Positions 7,057 to 15,153 of a stretch of 64,000 nt of DNA are shown here, one piece after another. The DNA lies in IMG/VR virus record IMGVR_UViG_3300031787_007614, positions 124,001-188,000 of that record; one strand, 5' to 3'. The first letter of the stretch is position 1. Each line of letters begins with the position of its first letter. This stretch comes from a virus. The notes below the pieces were generated by a model. The model did not search any database, was not told the origin of the DNA, and worked only from the letters and a program-made list of their open reading frames with translations. The position numbers were made by a program, and so were the translations under genes.

Positions 7057-7497
7057 ATGAAAACAACAATAACAACATTAGCCTTGATGCTGGTTACAGC
7101 TGGAGCCACCGCCACTGAACTAGTACATCAATTTAATTCGCCGTCGTTCAGTGGTATCGGTTACAGTAGTCACGTCCTTACAATCGAACAACTAGAGGCA
7201 ACACGCCGTCAGAAACTACGAGAAGAAGAAGCAAGCAGGATAGCCAAAGCCGAGCTTGCTGCCAAACAAACCAATATAGCTAAATTTCTAGTCAACGTAG
7301 AAAGTCGCATCTACGCTCAGTTGAGCAAACAGTTGGCAGACTCGCTGTTCAGCGGTGGGGGCACCACAGGCAGCATGGATTTCCAAGGCACCAACATCAG
7401 TTGGGTCAAAACTTCTACTGATGTAACCATGACCATTCTAGAAAGCAATGGCAATCGCACAGAGATCACTGTGCCACTAGCGAGTTTTGCATTTTGA
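7057..7497 (+). CDS. csgF: CsgF-like curli assembly factor
   Basis: 146 residues. A signal peptide (residues 1-20) is followed by the family signature ATELVHQFNSPSFSG, which matches the start of mature CsgF, the part that inserts into the CsgG channel. A Gln/Arg/Glu-rich helix and a beta-rich C-terminus follow. Length is close to E. coli CsgF (138). In bacteria CsgF sits at the cell surface on the CsgG pore and couples curlin nucleation to secretion. It is the first gene of the operon csgF-csgG-curlin-FecR, with a TGATG overlap to csgG. Confidence 0.85.
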   Translation: MKTTITTLALMLVTAGATATELVHQFNSPSFSGIGYSSHVLTIEQLEATRRQKLREEEASRIAKAELAAKQTNIAKFLVNVESRIYAQLSKQLADSLFSGGGTTGSMDFQGTNISWVKTSTDVTMTILESNGNRTEITVPLASFAF

Positions 7498-8321
7498 TGA
7501 AAGCACTGTTTTTATCATTGCTGTTGGCTGTGTCTGGGTGTGCCAGTTTGGATCAAACTCAATTTGATGTACAGCCACCTCAATTGGTGCCACGACAAAA
7601 TTTGTTGGCTGTGTTGCCCGAGTTAGATGGTCCAAGAATACCTGTTGCTGTATATGGATTCATGGACAAGACTGGTCAGAAAAAAAACAACGACAAGCTG
7701 GCGTTATTTTCTACAGCGGTAACACAAGGTGCTGAAGTGTTTTTGATCAAGGCCTTGCAAGACACCCCAAACTGGTTCACAGTGGTTGAACGTGTAGGCC
7801 TGGACAACTTGATCAAAGAGCGTCAACTGATTCGCAATCAACGTGAAGTGTACGAAGGCAAAGATGCCAAGCCGCTCAAGCCTTTGTTGGTAGCTGGACT
7901 CATGATTGAAGGTGGCATCATTGGTTATGACACCAACATAACGTCTGGTGGTCGAGGAGCCAGAGTGCTAGGCATTGGTGCCAGTACTCAATATCGTGTG
8001 GACGAGATTGTGATATCCATGCGAGTGATTTCAGTCAACACTGGAGAAGTGTTGCTGAATACGGCTGTGAGCAAGACGGTGTTTAGCACAGCTCACAATC
8101 AAGGTGTTCTCAAATTTGTTGACCTTGGCACAACCAGTGTTGAACTTGAGAACGGGGCTGCTATTAACGAGCCCACCACATACGCTGTTCGAATAGCCAT
8201 CGAGCAAGCGGTGTACGAAATGATCCAAGAAGGAGCAAAACGGAAACTTTGGTCATACAAAAAGGGCACAAGCCCAAGGAGTGCGGATGAGGATAGTAAC
8301 TTGCCCACAAAACAAAAATGA
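7497..8321 (+). CDS. csgG: CsgG-like outer-membrane curli secretion channel
   Basis: 274 residues with a lipoprotein signal and lipobox (VSGC), then the CsgG fold: RIPVAVYGFMDKTGQ, NWFTVVERVGLDNLIKERQ and a C-terminal helix EQAVYEMIQEG. Length matches E. coli CsgG (277). CsgG forms a nine-fold outer-membrane pore. The two membrane-hairpin regions are present with Gly/Ser-rich sequence. The ATG at 7497 overlaps the csgF stop. Its stop overlaps the curlin start (ATGA). Confidence 0.93.
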   Translation: MKALFLSLLLAVSGCASLDQTQFDVQPPQLVPRQNLLAVLPELDGPRIPVAVYGFMDKTGQKKNNDKLALFSTAVTQGAEVFLIKALQDTPNWFTVVERVGLDNLIKERQLIRNQREVYEGKDAKPLKPLLVAGLMIEGGIIGYDTNITSGGRGARVLGIGASTQYRVDEIVISMRVISVNTGEVLLNTAVSKTVFSTAHNQGVLKFVDLGTTSVELENGAAINEPTTYAVRIAIEQAVYEMIQEGAKRKLWSYKKGTSPRSADEDSNLPTKQK

Positions 8322-8944
8322 AAATAACAAGATCTCTCAAAGGGACAATATTTGCATTGAGCATGATGGCTTTATCGCATGTTCAAGCTTCAAATGAAAT
8401 TTACATAGAGCAAGTTGGTGATAATGCCACAGTGACTTTAAAACAAGCAGGCAGCAACAATACCATTGGCTCTGCCCTAGCACCGGCCTTTATTGGTGGC
8501 GGCCAAAACGTAGTTTACGTTGAACAATCTGGCAGTAGCAATCAACTGGCCATGTTGGTCAACGGCGCTGGCACTAATGTGACGTTAACAATCACAGGCG
8601 ACAGCAACCAACAGACCATCACATGCGGAACCAGCATCAGCGCCAGCTGTAGCGGATCTGCAATCACGCATACCATAACAGGTGACAACAATGATGTGCA
8701 AAGTATCCTAGGTACCAATGGTGGAGCGCATACCAGTAACATCACAGTGCTAGGTGACTACAACCATGTGACTCATAGCAGTTCAGGATCAGGCGCCAAC
8801 TCAGCCACAATCAATGTTACTGGGTCAGGCTCAGGTGCTACCCCAAATGCAATCACTGTATCACAGAGTGGTATGAATACTCAAAGTGCAACCGTCAATG
8901 CTTCGGGCAATAACATTAATATCAGTATTATTCAGTCTGACTAA
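8318..8944 (+). CDS. Curlin-like repeat protein (CsgA/CsgB type)
   Basis: 208 residues with a signal peptide (to about residue 24). The mature part is made of irregular repeats of about 20-40 residues with the curlin pattern of Gln/Asn/Gly (IYIEQVGDNATVTLKQAG, VVYVEQSGSSNQLAM, ITGDSNQQTIT, ITVSQSGMNTQSATV), rich in Ser, Thr, Asn and Gly and low in charge. Two Cys (CGTSISASC) are unusual for curlin. It is a plausible substrate of the CsgG/CsgF pore and may form amyloid. It is longer than E. coli CsgA (151). Confidence 0.85.
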   Translation: MKITRSLKGTIFALSMMALSHVQASNEIYIEQVGDNATVTLKQAGSNNTIGSALAPAFIGGGQNVVYVEQSGSSNQLAMLVNGAGTNVTLTITGDSNQQTITCGTSISASCSGSAITHTITGDNNDVQSILGTNGGAHTSNITVLGDYNHVTHSSSGSGANSATINVTGSGSGATPNAITVSQSGMNTQSATVNASGNNINISIIQSD

Positions 8945-9974
8945 TACTTGGGCTGGAGTAGGCAAGGTCACTGAACAAACTGGCCCTACTGAAATAGTAC
9001 GGGCTCGAAAAAGCATATCCAGTGCTGTAAATACCGCAGTGGAAATGAATGACACCATTGTCACAGCCCGATCCCGAGCTGAACTTACATTTGATGATGC
9101 TACCAAAGTCAAAATTACTGAACAGTCAAAGCTGATAATTGATGACTTTGTGTATGACCCAAAGTCAGGCACAGGCAAGTTGGCCATGAAAGTGGCTCTG
9201 GGCACGGCTAGATATGCATCAGGACAGATTGCCAAGAACTCTCCACAACAGGTTGCAGTCAGCACACCCACAGCTTCTATTGCTGTGCGTGGCACAGACT
9301 TTTCAATGACCGTGGACGAGCTTGGGCGCAGTCTAATAATGCTGTTGCCCAGTTGTGATGACAAAACATGTGTAACAGGTGCTATTGAAGTATCCAATCA
9401 ATCTGGTAGCATACTAATGACACAGGCCTATCAAGCTACTTTAGTTTCCACAGTAGATACACCGCCAACCAGACCAGTTGTGTTGACCATTGATCAGGCC
9501 AACATCAACAACATGCTGATCATCAGCCGGCCCCGAGAAATTAGCGAAGAACATAGAGACAACAAAAAAGATGTTCGAACAGCGTTAGACGTTAACTTTC
9601 TTGATCGAGACTTTTTAAAACCTGCAGATTTAGACAATCGGTTGGATGCATTCAACCGACTGGATCGCAATGAACTAGAAGATGAGCTGTTGCCCAATGT
9701 GTTGGATGCCGTAAATGCAGCCTTGTCGGCCACGCAAGAAGCCATGTCAACTACACTGAGCATGCTGCCAGGCTATGACGCTGGCTCAGGATTAAAATGG
9801 CGGGTAGATGATCAAGAACAGCTGGGTTTAACCAGATACAGCACTCATATTTTTGAACTAACTGTTCCCAAAGAGCAAGGGGCAATACTGGATCTCCAAC
9901 AGGACGGCATTCCTGTATATCAAAAAATCAACACAGGTGGAACCACCACAATTACCATTGTCCAAAGTCAATAA
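8898..9974 (+). CDS. FecR-domain periplasmic protein
   Basis: 358 residues from the ATG at 8898 (a GTG at 8886 is possible). The signal peptide ends near TWA. Residues about 20-150 form a FecR domain: VGKVTEQTG, a short strand region, LTFDDATKVKITEQSKL, and the closing VSTPTASIAVRGTDF typical of the family. The C-terminal half is helical with Asp/Leu/Asn-rich repeats (LDNRLDAFNRLDR). FecR-domain proteins with curlin and CHASE2 cyclases occur together in bacteria. The start lies inside the curlin gene (46-base overlap), so translation is coupled. Confidence 0.85.
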   Translation: MLRAITLISVLFSLTNTWAGVGKVTEQTGPTEIVRARKSISSAVNTAVEMNDTIVTARSRAELTFDDATKVKITEQSKLIIDDFVYDPKSGTGKLAMKVALGTARYASGQIAKNSPQQVAVSTPTASIAVRGTDFSMTVDELGRSLIMLLPSCDDKTCVTGAIEVSNQSGSILMTQAYQATLVSTVDTPPTRPVVLTIDQANINNMLIISRPREISEEHRDNKKDVRTALDVNFLDRDFLKPADLDNRLDAFNRLDRNELEDELLPNVLDAVNAALSATQEAMSTTLSMLPGYDAGSGLKWRVDDQEQLGLTRYSTHIFELTVPKEQGAILDLQQDGIPVYQKINTGGTTTITIVQSQ

Positions 9975-9978
9975 ATAC
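9971..9978 (+). promoter_or_regulatory. Late-type promoter motif
   Basis: ATAAATAC ahead of the gene at 10002, overlapping the stop region of the FecR gene. AAGGAG follows before the ATG. Confidence 0.5.
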
Positions 9979-10001
9979 TACTATAAAAATAAGGAGCCAA
10001 C

Positions 10002-10283
10002 ATGGGGGACATCTTCAAGTTAATTGGTGATCTAGGATTTCCAATAGCAGTGGCATTAGCAGGTGGATACTTTGTTTATCTCACAATCAAACTGTTGTTA
10101 GCCGGTGTACTAAGTGCAATCAAAGGCATGGCTGGCATCATCACAGCACTCGACAATCGCGTAAAGACCATGAATCATGATGTGGTTCGCATTGATACCA
10201 TTGTGTCAAATGCGCTGGGCCTCAAACCCGATGTGGATCGTATTGCACGAGCAGATGGTAAGAATGATGCAAGGAGAGATTGA
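10002..10283 (+). CDS. Small membrane protein, holin-like topology
   Basis: 93 residues with one long hydrophobic segment (about residues 9-40, GFPIAVALAGGYFVYLTIKLL), a short helix, and a C-terminal helical region ending in a charged tail (DGKNDARRD). It is similar in layout to the gene at 10465-10806 (GFPIVMAVGMGYIIKY), so the two are probably paralogues. Holin or membrane-anchor roles are possible but unproven. Good AAGGAG at 9991-9996. Confidence 0.6.
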   Translation: MGDIFKLIGDLGFPIAVALAGGYFVYLTIKLLLAGVLSAIKGMAGIITALDNRVKTMNHDVVRIDTIVSNALGLKPDVDRIARADGKNDARRD

Positions 10284-10468
10284 TGTTACATCTTGATTAC
10301 AACTGGGACCTGGGCCCTGGATATATTGTGCCAGACAAAGAATTAGACACTGAAAGACTGGGCTGGAAGCCTGGACAGTTCTGGCAGATGATTGAAGTCA
10401 ATGGAAAAATAAGATTACACCAGGTGGATCCCATGGTCCAATTTGTATTGGAAGGATCTGTCAAATGA
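10283..10468 (+). CDS. Conserved small phage protein
   Basis: 61 residues (MLHLDYNWDLGPGYIVPDKE). It begins at the TGATG overlap with the upstream gene (ATG at 10283, AAGGAG ahead) and ends with a 4-base overlap into the next gene. Trp-rich, no signal or membrane span. It looks like a compact soluble fold placed between two related membrane genes. Function unknown. Confidence 0.6.
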   Translation: MLHLDYNWDLGPGYIVPDKELDTERLGWKPGQFWQMIEVNGKIRLHQVDPMVQFVLEGSVK

Positions 10469-10806
10469 GCGAAGTAGTTGAACTAGTAAACAAATATGGC
10501 TTTCCTATTGTGATGGCTGTGGGCATGGGCTACATCATCAAGTATGTTTGGGAATGGGCCACAAAAGAAGTCAAACCTGTTATCAATGATGCCAACACTG
10601 TGTTGATTGCTCTCATTGACCGCGTTAGAATGTTGGACAATGATCTTATTCGTTTGAATCAAAAGGTCAACACAGTGTTGCACCTACGTGGCAAGATGAT
10701 TGAAAGTGATCGTGTGATGGAAGCACACAAAGTAGATCATGAAGCTGAAAAAACGTTCAAGAGTGTAGTGCAAGATAAAACTACTACCAAGCCAGGCGGA
10801 AGTTAA
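10465..10806 (+). CDS. Small membrane protein, paralogue of 10002-10283
   Basis: 113 residues with a single N-terminal hydrophobic span (about residues 12-32), then a long helical, coiled-coil-like region (VLIALIDRVRMLDNDLIRLNQKVNTVL) and a charged tail. The shared N-terminus with 10002-10283 points to a duplication. One-span proteins with a cytoplasmic coil occur in phage lysis and membrane-stress cassettes. Function unknown. Confidence 0.6.
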   Translation: MSEVVELVNKYGFPIVMAVGMGYIIKYVWEWATKEVKPVINDANTVLIALIDRVRMLDNDLIRLNQKVNTVLHLRGKMIESDRVMEAHKVDHEAEKTFKSVVQDKTTTKPGGS

Positions 10807-10814
10807 GTACTTTA

Positions 10815-11519
10815 ATGACAGAACTAATAGCAACCCTGGTAATGACACACATTACCATAGTTTGCGTCACTTTGTATTTGCATCGTGGACAAGCTCATCG
10901 AAGTATAGAATTTCATCCCATACTCGAACACTTTATGCGAGCCTGGTTATGGCTCACAACAGGCATGGTTACCAAGCAATGGGTGGCTATACATCGCAAG
11001 CATCATAGGCACAGTGATCAACCAGGTGATCCACACAGCCCACATGTGTATGGCATCAAGAGAGTTTTCTTTAAAGGAGCAGGATTATATCATGAAGCAT
11101 CAAAAGATAAAATCATGGTTGACGCATACGGTGTTGGTACTCCTGCTGATTGGGTGGAGCTTCACTTATACACTCCTCACAGTAGACTTGGCATTGGCAT
11201 TCTCTTTGTGCTCAACACCTTGATATTTGGTTGGTGGGGCATCTTAATCTGGGGCATACAAATGATCTGGATTCCATTCTGGGCTGCAGGGGTAATCAAC
11301 GGTCTAGGTCACTGGTGGGGATATAGAAATGGTGAAACTAAAGATCACAGCAGAAACATTGTTCCTTGGGATATTATTGTTGGTGGGGAATGCCTGCATA
11401 ATAACCATCATCTGGATCCTGCTAACGCTCGACTGAGTCGTCGTTGGTTTGAGTTTGATGCAGGATGGATGTGGCTCACAGTGTTTAGAGCACTGTATCT
11501 TGCCAAATTAAGAACTTAA
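10815..11519 (+). CDS. Acyl-lipid / acyl-CoA desaturase family
   Basis: 234 residues, an integral-membrane di-iron desaturase. The three His boxes are present: HRGQAH (about 23-28), HRKHH (about 60-64) and HNNHH (about 195-199). Four hydrophobic spans lie in the usual places. Length is shorter than stearoyl-CoA desaturases (about 300), typical of phage and bacterial short forms. It should introduce double bonds into host acyl chains. A second member of the family is at 38000-38755, so the phage carries two. Confidence 0.88.
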   Translation: MTELIATLVMTHITIVCVTLYLHRGQAHRSIEFHPILEHFMRAWLWLTTGMVTKQWVAIHRKHHRHSDQPGDPHSPHVYGIKRVFFKGAGLYHEASKDKIMVDAYGVGTPADWVELHLYTPHSRLGIGILFVLNTLIFGWWGILIWGIQMIWIPFWAAGVINGLGHWWGYRNGETKDHSRNIVPWDIIVGGECLHNNHHLDPANARLSRRWFEFDAGWMWLTVFRALYLAKLRT

Positions 11520-11520
11520 A

Positions 11521-13569
11521 TTACTTTTCATGGGCAACAAACTCACCGTTCCAGTTGTCGCCTAGGTCCTGTTGCTTCATGAACGCACAACGTTCAATCC
11601 ACATTTTATAGTACTTGTCCATTTGCCCACCAAACTTGCCGTGCAATTCTTCACACAAGATAACAGCCGCATCAAACTGTTTTTCTTTGTATAAGGCATG
11701 CATTTTGTTGTGCGTAGCACGTTCTTTAGTATAATCCTCACCACGAGTGCGTAGCACGGTGTAGATCAAGTCTGCTACTGTTTTGCCTTTGGGTTGTAAG
11801 TTATCTAATAGCAAGTAGAAGAAGTCATCTCGAGTTCTGTTGTATGTCTCAGCACCAACAATGGCCAACACACCATAAGCCTTACAACGTGCTTCTAGTC
11901 GTGCGGCTGTTGACACCATGTCACCCAAGATGTCATAACTGTGTCGTTCTGTTGAACCCATCTCACCAATAAAGCCGACGCCTGTGTTACAGCCCCAACC
12001 CATTGCAGCTGGTGGTAAGCCCTGAGCTTCCATCTCTTTAGTGTAAGCATCTACAGCATCCAACATTTCTAATCCTACTTGAACAATAGTTCTAGCATGG
12101 TTAGGATCTTCAATTGGAGCACCGTGTATGTGCATACTCGCATCACCCACATACTTTATGACCATGCCTTTGTTGTCTAGTATAGGGCGGCTGATGCTGT
12201 CCATGTAGCCGTTCATGTACCGGCCAAGTCCAGCAACATCATCGCCGTAGTGTTCCCCAATTGGTGTAAAACCACGTAAGTCACTGAACATGACACTTAC
12301 GTCTTTACGCACGCCACGCTTGATCAAGTCTGGATCTTTTTGCAGTAGCTCTACAACTTCCTTGGAACAGTAGCCTGCAAATTGTTTTTTGATTGCTTGT
12401 TTTTGGAGGAACTCTGAGACAAACTTGACTCCGTAGGCGTGTAGCCCGACAAGGACAATGCCCGCGACTGGGAGGGTAACGTCAAATAACCAAAGGTAAT
12501 TGACAAAACTAAAGTAACTGCCATACGCAAGTACAGCGCATATTCCAACCAACGAGATAAGACCAACATACACCCACCTTGTAAGAATTAATAATAACAC
12601 GCCTGCTGCCAAGATAACAAGTATTTCAACTCCATCAGCGTAGTCTGGACGCACAATATTGGTGCCTGCTGCCACAGTTTCTAGTACACTGGCTTGCAAG
12701 TAGTGCGGATAGACTTCTCCTCTTGCAGTTGCGACGGGGTTGTTGAGCCCGCGAGCTGTGAGTCCGACAATGACAATTCCACCTTGGAAGTCCTCTGGCA
12801 AATCAGCCAGGGAGTATTCTTGCGGTTGGGATGACCAATCCACCCAAACTCTACCGTAACTGTCTGTTGGAATTTTTCCAAACTGTGGAATTCTAACTGC
12901 TTCAACGCTTCCGTCATTGACTCGGACCTGGAAGCTGGGATCTCCGGCAAGGACTCTAAGCGTTTCAAGACTGATGGAGGGATAGACTTGTTCTCCAACT
13001 GTGACGACTTGGGGGACTCGGCGTACAACGCCGTCGATTTCAGGCAAAGTGTTAACAATGCCAATGCCGCTTGCTGTTTCATTTAATGACCTCACGTTGG
13101 GTTGAATACTTTGATACGCTATGCCCGGCAAACCAGTGCCTATTACAGACACACCAGGTCTGTAAGGTGCGTACTTGGACACAGTGTTTTCGTTGGTGGC
13201 CATGTGTGGCAACACTACTAAACTCTCTTTGAGTTGCCGAGACAGTGCAGAGTCTTGCCCAAAACGATCCACATCGGGCATGAATATGTTAAACACAATC
13301 ACACCTGCATTGCGATCTTCTAACTGACGAATAATGTCAGCATACTGATTTCTGGGAAAAGGAAACTGCCCACGTTGAGCAATAGCACGGTCGTCAATGT
13401 TGACCACATGAATTTGCTCACTTGTTGTAACAGCACGATCAGTGATCAGCATGTCAAAGTAACGTAGTCTTATACTTTCTACAAAGCTAGGATCAGCAAT
13501 TCTTATACTTAAAATAAGTGCCAATGTAATTAGAGCAGTCCATGGACTTAGTAGAATTTTTTTCAACAT
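11521..13569 (-). CDS. CHASE2-domain membrane adenylate cyclase
   Basis: 682 residues. One N-terminal membrane span (about 11-22), a periplasmic CHASE2 sensor (about 35-305, with VHVVNIDDRAIAQRGQFPFPR-type start and the DGVVRRVPQV strand), three spans (about 312-385) and a class III cyclase domain (about 422-615). Metal Asp430 (FSDLRGFT) and Asp476 (KYVGDAS) are present. Lys472 and Asp546 (SYDILGD) are the pair that selects ATP, and Arg557 is kept. The catalytic Asn of the V-N-x-A-x-R motif is Ser553, so activity may be weak. Start ATG at 13569. It lies convergent to the curli-FecR cluster and is the likely signalling partner. Confidence 0.9.
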   Translation of the reverse strand: MLKKILLSPWTALITLALILSIRIADPSFVESIRLRYFDMLITDRAVTTSEQIHVVNIDDRAIAQRGQFPFPRNQYADIIRQLEDRNAGVIVFNIFMPDVDRFGQDSALSRQLKESLVVLPHMATNENTVSKYAPYRPGVSVIGTGLPGIAYQSIQPNVRSLNETASGIGIVNTLPEIDGVVRRVPQVVTVGEQVYPSISLETLRVLAGDPSFQVRVNDGSVEAVRIPQFGKIPTDSYGRVWVDWSSQPQEYSLADLPEDFQGGIVIVGLTARGLNNPVATARGEVYPHYLQASVLETVAAGTNIVRPDYADGVEILVILAAGVLLLILTRWVYVGLISLVGICAVLAYGSYFSFVNYLWLFDVTLPVAGIVLVGLHAYGVKFVSEFLQKQAIKKQFAGYCSKEVVELLQKDPDLIKRGVRKDVSVMFSDLRGFTPIGEHYGDDVAGLGRYMNGYMDSISRPILDNKGMVIKYVGDASMHIHGAPIEDPNHARTIVQVGLEMLDAVDAYTKEMEAQGLPPAAMGWGCNTGVGFIGEMGSTERHSYDILGDMVSTAARLEARCKAYGVLAIVGAETYNRTRDDFFYLLLDNLQPKGKTVADLIYTVLRTRGEDYTKERATHNKMHALYKEKQFDAAVILCEELHGKFGGQMDKYYKMWIERCAFMKQQDLGDNWNGEFVAHEK

Positions 13570-13572
13570 CAA

Positions 13573-13707
13573 TTATTTATTGGGGGGGTTTGGAGCAGAT
13601 TCTTTGGCTTTTTGTTTAGCTTTTTCTGAAGCCGGGCTTGATCTGTGCGGAGTAGTGGGGCGGGGGGTCGAAGGATATCGGGGCGGTTTGTGCTTGAACC
13701 AACTCAT
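13573..13707 (-). CDS. 44-residue Pro/Lys-rich micro-protein
   Basis: Short frame MSWFKHKPPR... ending PPNK. It is Pro-, Ser- and Lys-rich, probably disordered. AAAAGGA lies before the ATG, and the stop is 3 bases upstream of the cyclase start, so it leads the cyclase gene. A late-type TAAATA motif (13574-13580) overlaps its end. Function unknown. Confidence 0.45.
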   Translation of the reverse strand: MSWFKHKPPRYPSTPRPTTPHRSSPASEKAKQKAKESAPNPPNK

Positions 13708-13762
13708 AGGCTGTGTCCTTTTGAAGTATTTAATTGAGCTCAAACATGATAAAGTTAATTGT

Positions 13763-13993
13763 TTATTTTTTGTTATAGTTCCAGACCAGTCTGCGCTGTT
13801 CTTTGCGCACCCAATGCATACAATCTTCTTTCAGTGACAGATTTTTGATTTTATCACAGTGATGAATACTTACTGTTGCTTGAGCCATGCACATGGCATT
13901 TTGCTCAGGATCTTTGATCTTGGTGCAATCATTTAGGTTTACGGCCCATGATTGCATGGGCGCAAACACAAGCATAAACATTGTGGGCCACAT
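13763..13993 (-). CDS. Small secreted Cys-containing protein
   Basis: 76 residues. An N-terminal hydrophobic signal (MFMLVFAPMQSWA) is followed by a mature part of about 58 residues with four Cys (NDCTK, AMCMA, HHCDK, EDCMH), which probably form two disulphides in the periplasm. The C-terminus is basic. Family unknown. The start could be the ATG 4 or 6 codons in. Confidence 0.6.
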   Translation of the reverse strand: MWPTMFMLVFAPMQSWAVNLNDCTKIKDPEQNAMCMAQATVSIHHCDKIKNLSLKEDCMHWVRKEQRRLVWNYNKK

Positions 13994-14006
13994 GCCTTAT
14001 TTACAG

Positions 14007-14038
14007 CCAAAATAATAGGACTGTGTAGTCCTATTATG
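14007..14038 (-). terminator. Terminator of pstS
   Basis: Stem AATAATAGGACT / AGTCCTATTAT with a 4-base loop, followed by TTTT on the minus strand. Two further small hairpins (14039-14055, 14058-14074) lie between it and the pstS stop. Confidence 0.75.
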
Positions 14039-14083
14039 CTGGTTACGAGTTCCAGCACCTCTCAATCGTTGAGGTCGGTTTGT

Positions 14084-15088
14084 TTACTTAATCTGACTCC
14101 ACACACGCTCGCGAATTTGCTTGGTCAACACATCAGGCAAACTCACATAGTCCAGTTCTTCAGCCATCTTCTTGCCATTCTTGAATGACCAGTTAAAGAA
14201 CTTTAGTACTTCAGCCGATGCTTTTTTATCAGCTGGGTCCTTGTACATGATAATAAAACTAGCAGTGGTCACAGGCCACACTGTGTCGCCCTTTTGGTCC
14301 ACAATACTAATGCCCATACCTGGCACTGAGAACCAGTCAGCGCCTGCAGCCGCGGCAGCAAAAGTCAAGTCATCTGGACTGACAAATTTGCCTGACTTGT
14401 TTTGCAACTGCATGAATGTCATGTTGTTCTTTTTAACATAAGCATACTCAACATATCCAATGGCACCTTTCACACGATTCACATTGGCTGCAACACCTTC
14501 GTTGCCTTTGCCGCCCACTGATGATGCAGCCGGCCATTTTACTGCGGCACCACGGCCCACTCGGCTGGCCCATTCAGGACTGACAGTTGTGAGATAGTCT
14601 GTCCAGTTAAATGTTGTGCCTGATCCATCTGCACGATGCACTACAGTGATGTTGGCATCAGGTAACTTTTTGCCGGGATTCAACGCCGCTAATTTTGGGT
14701 CGTTCCACTTCACAATGTTGCCCATAAACACTTCTGCCATCACTGCACCTGTGATTTGCAATTCACCGGGGCGGAATCCTTCCAAGTTGATCACCGGCAC
14801 TGTGCCACCAATAACAGCAGGAAATTGCACTTGTCCTAGTCGATCCAAATCTTCACCTTTTACTGGTGCATCAGTTGCACCAAAGGCCACTGTTTTGTTG
14901 TTGATCTGGCGAATGCCGCCTGATGAACCAATTGATTGATAATTAAGTCCCACGCCAGTTTCTTTCTTGTAGGCTTCAGCCCATTTAGCGTAGATAGGAT
15001 AAGGGAAAGTTGCACCTGCCCCTGTGATGTCGGCTGCTTGTGCTGTAACCGTGAAAGCGGTCAGTAGTGTCAGTAAGTGTTTGAACAT
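14084..15088 (-). CDS. pstS: PstS phosphate-binding protein
   Basis: 334 residues, the periplasmic phosphate-binding subunit of the Pst ABC transporter. A signal peptide (to AQAAD) is followed by the family signature ITGAGATFPYPIYAKWAEAY, the phosphate loop IGSSGGIRQI, FGATDAPV and HRADGSGTTFNWTDYL. The start at 15088 has AAAGGAG ahead; the ATG at 15109 is rejected. No pstCAB genes are visible, so it should feed the host transporter. Carriage of pstS is known in marine T4-like phages. Control is probably by phosphate (Pho-box-like repeat at 15130-15147) and by a late-type CTAAATA at 15113-15119. Confidence 0.95.
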   Translation of the reverse strand: MFKHLLTLLTAFTVTAQAADITGAGATFPYPIYAKWAEAYKKETGVGLNYQSIGSSGGIRQINNKTVAFGATDAPVKGEDLDRLGQVQFPAVIGGTVPVINLEGFRPGELQITGAVMAEVFMGNIVKWNDPKLAALNPGKKLPDANITVVHRADGSGTTFNWTDYLTTVSPEWASRVGRGAAVKWPAASSVGGKGNEGVAANVNRVKGAIGYVEYAYVKKNNMTFMQLQNKSGKFVSPDDLTFAAAAAGADWFSVPGMGISIVDQKGDTVWPVTTASFIIMYKDPADKKASAEVLKFFNWSFKNGKKMAEELDYVSLPDVLTKQIRERVWSQIK

Positions 15089-15112
15089 GATTTCTCCTTT
15101 GTAGTTCACAAC

Positions 15113-15153
15113 TATTTAGGCCGAATCACATTACAATTTTGTTACAATGTCAA
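15113..15153 (-). promoter_or_regulatory. pstS promoter region with Pho-box-like repeat
   Basis: On the minus strand: TTGACA (15148-15153), then TTGTAAC-AAAA-TTGTAAT (15130-15147), two 7-base repeats spaced by AAAA as in a Pho box, then CTAAATA (15113-15119), which could serve as the -10 or as a late promoter core. Confidence 0.55.

Noticed and set aside
12351-13082. Alternative minus-strand frames inside the CHASE2 cyclase, possible frameshifts
   Set aside because: The main frame covers the entire domain set without a break, so no frameshift is needed.
13580-13837. Plus-strand frame of 85 codons downstream of the cyclase
   Set aside because: Opposite to a coupled small minus-strand gene, lacks a ribosome site, and its Gly/Cys composition looks like shadow coding.
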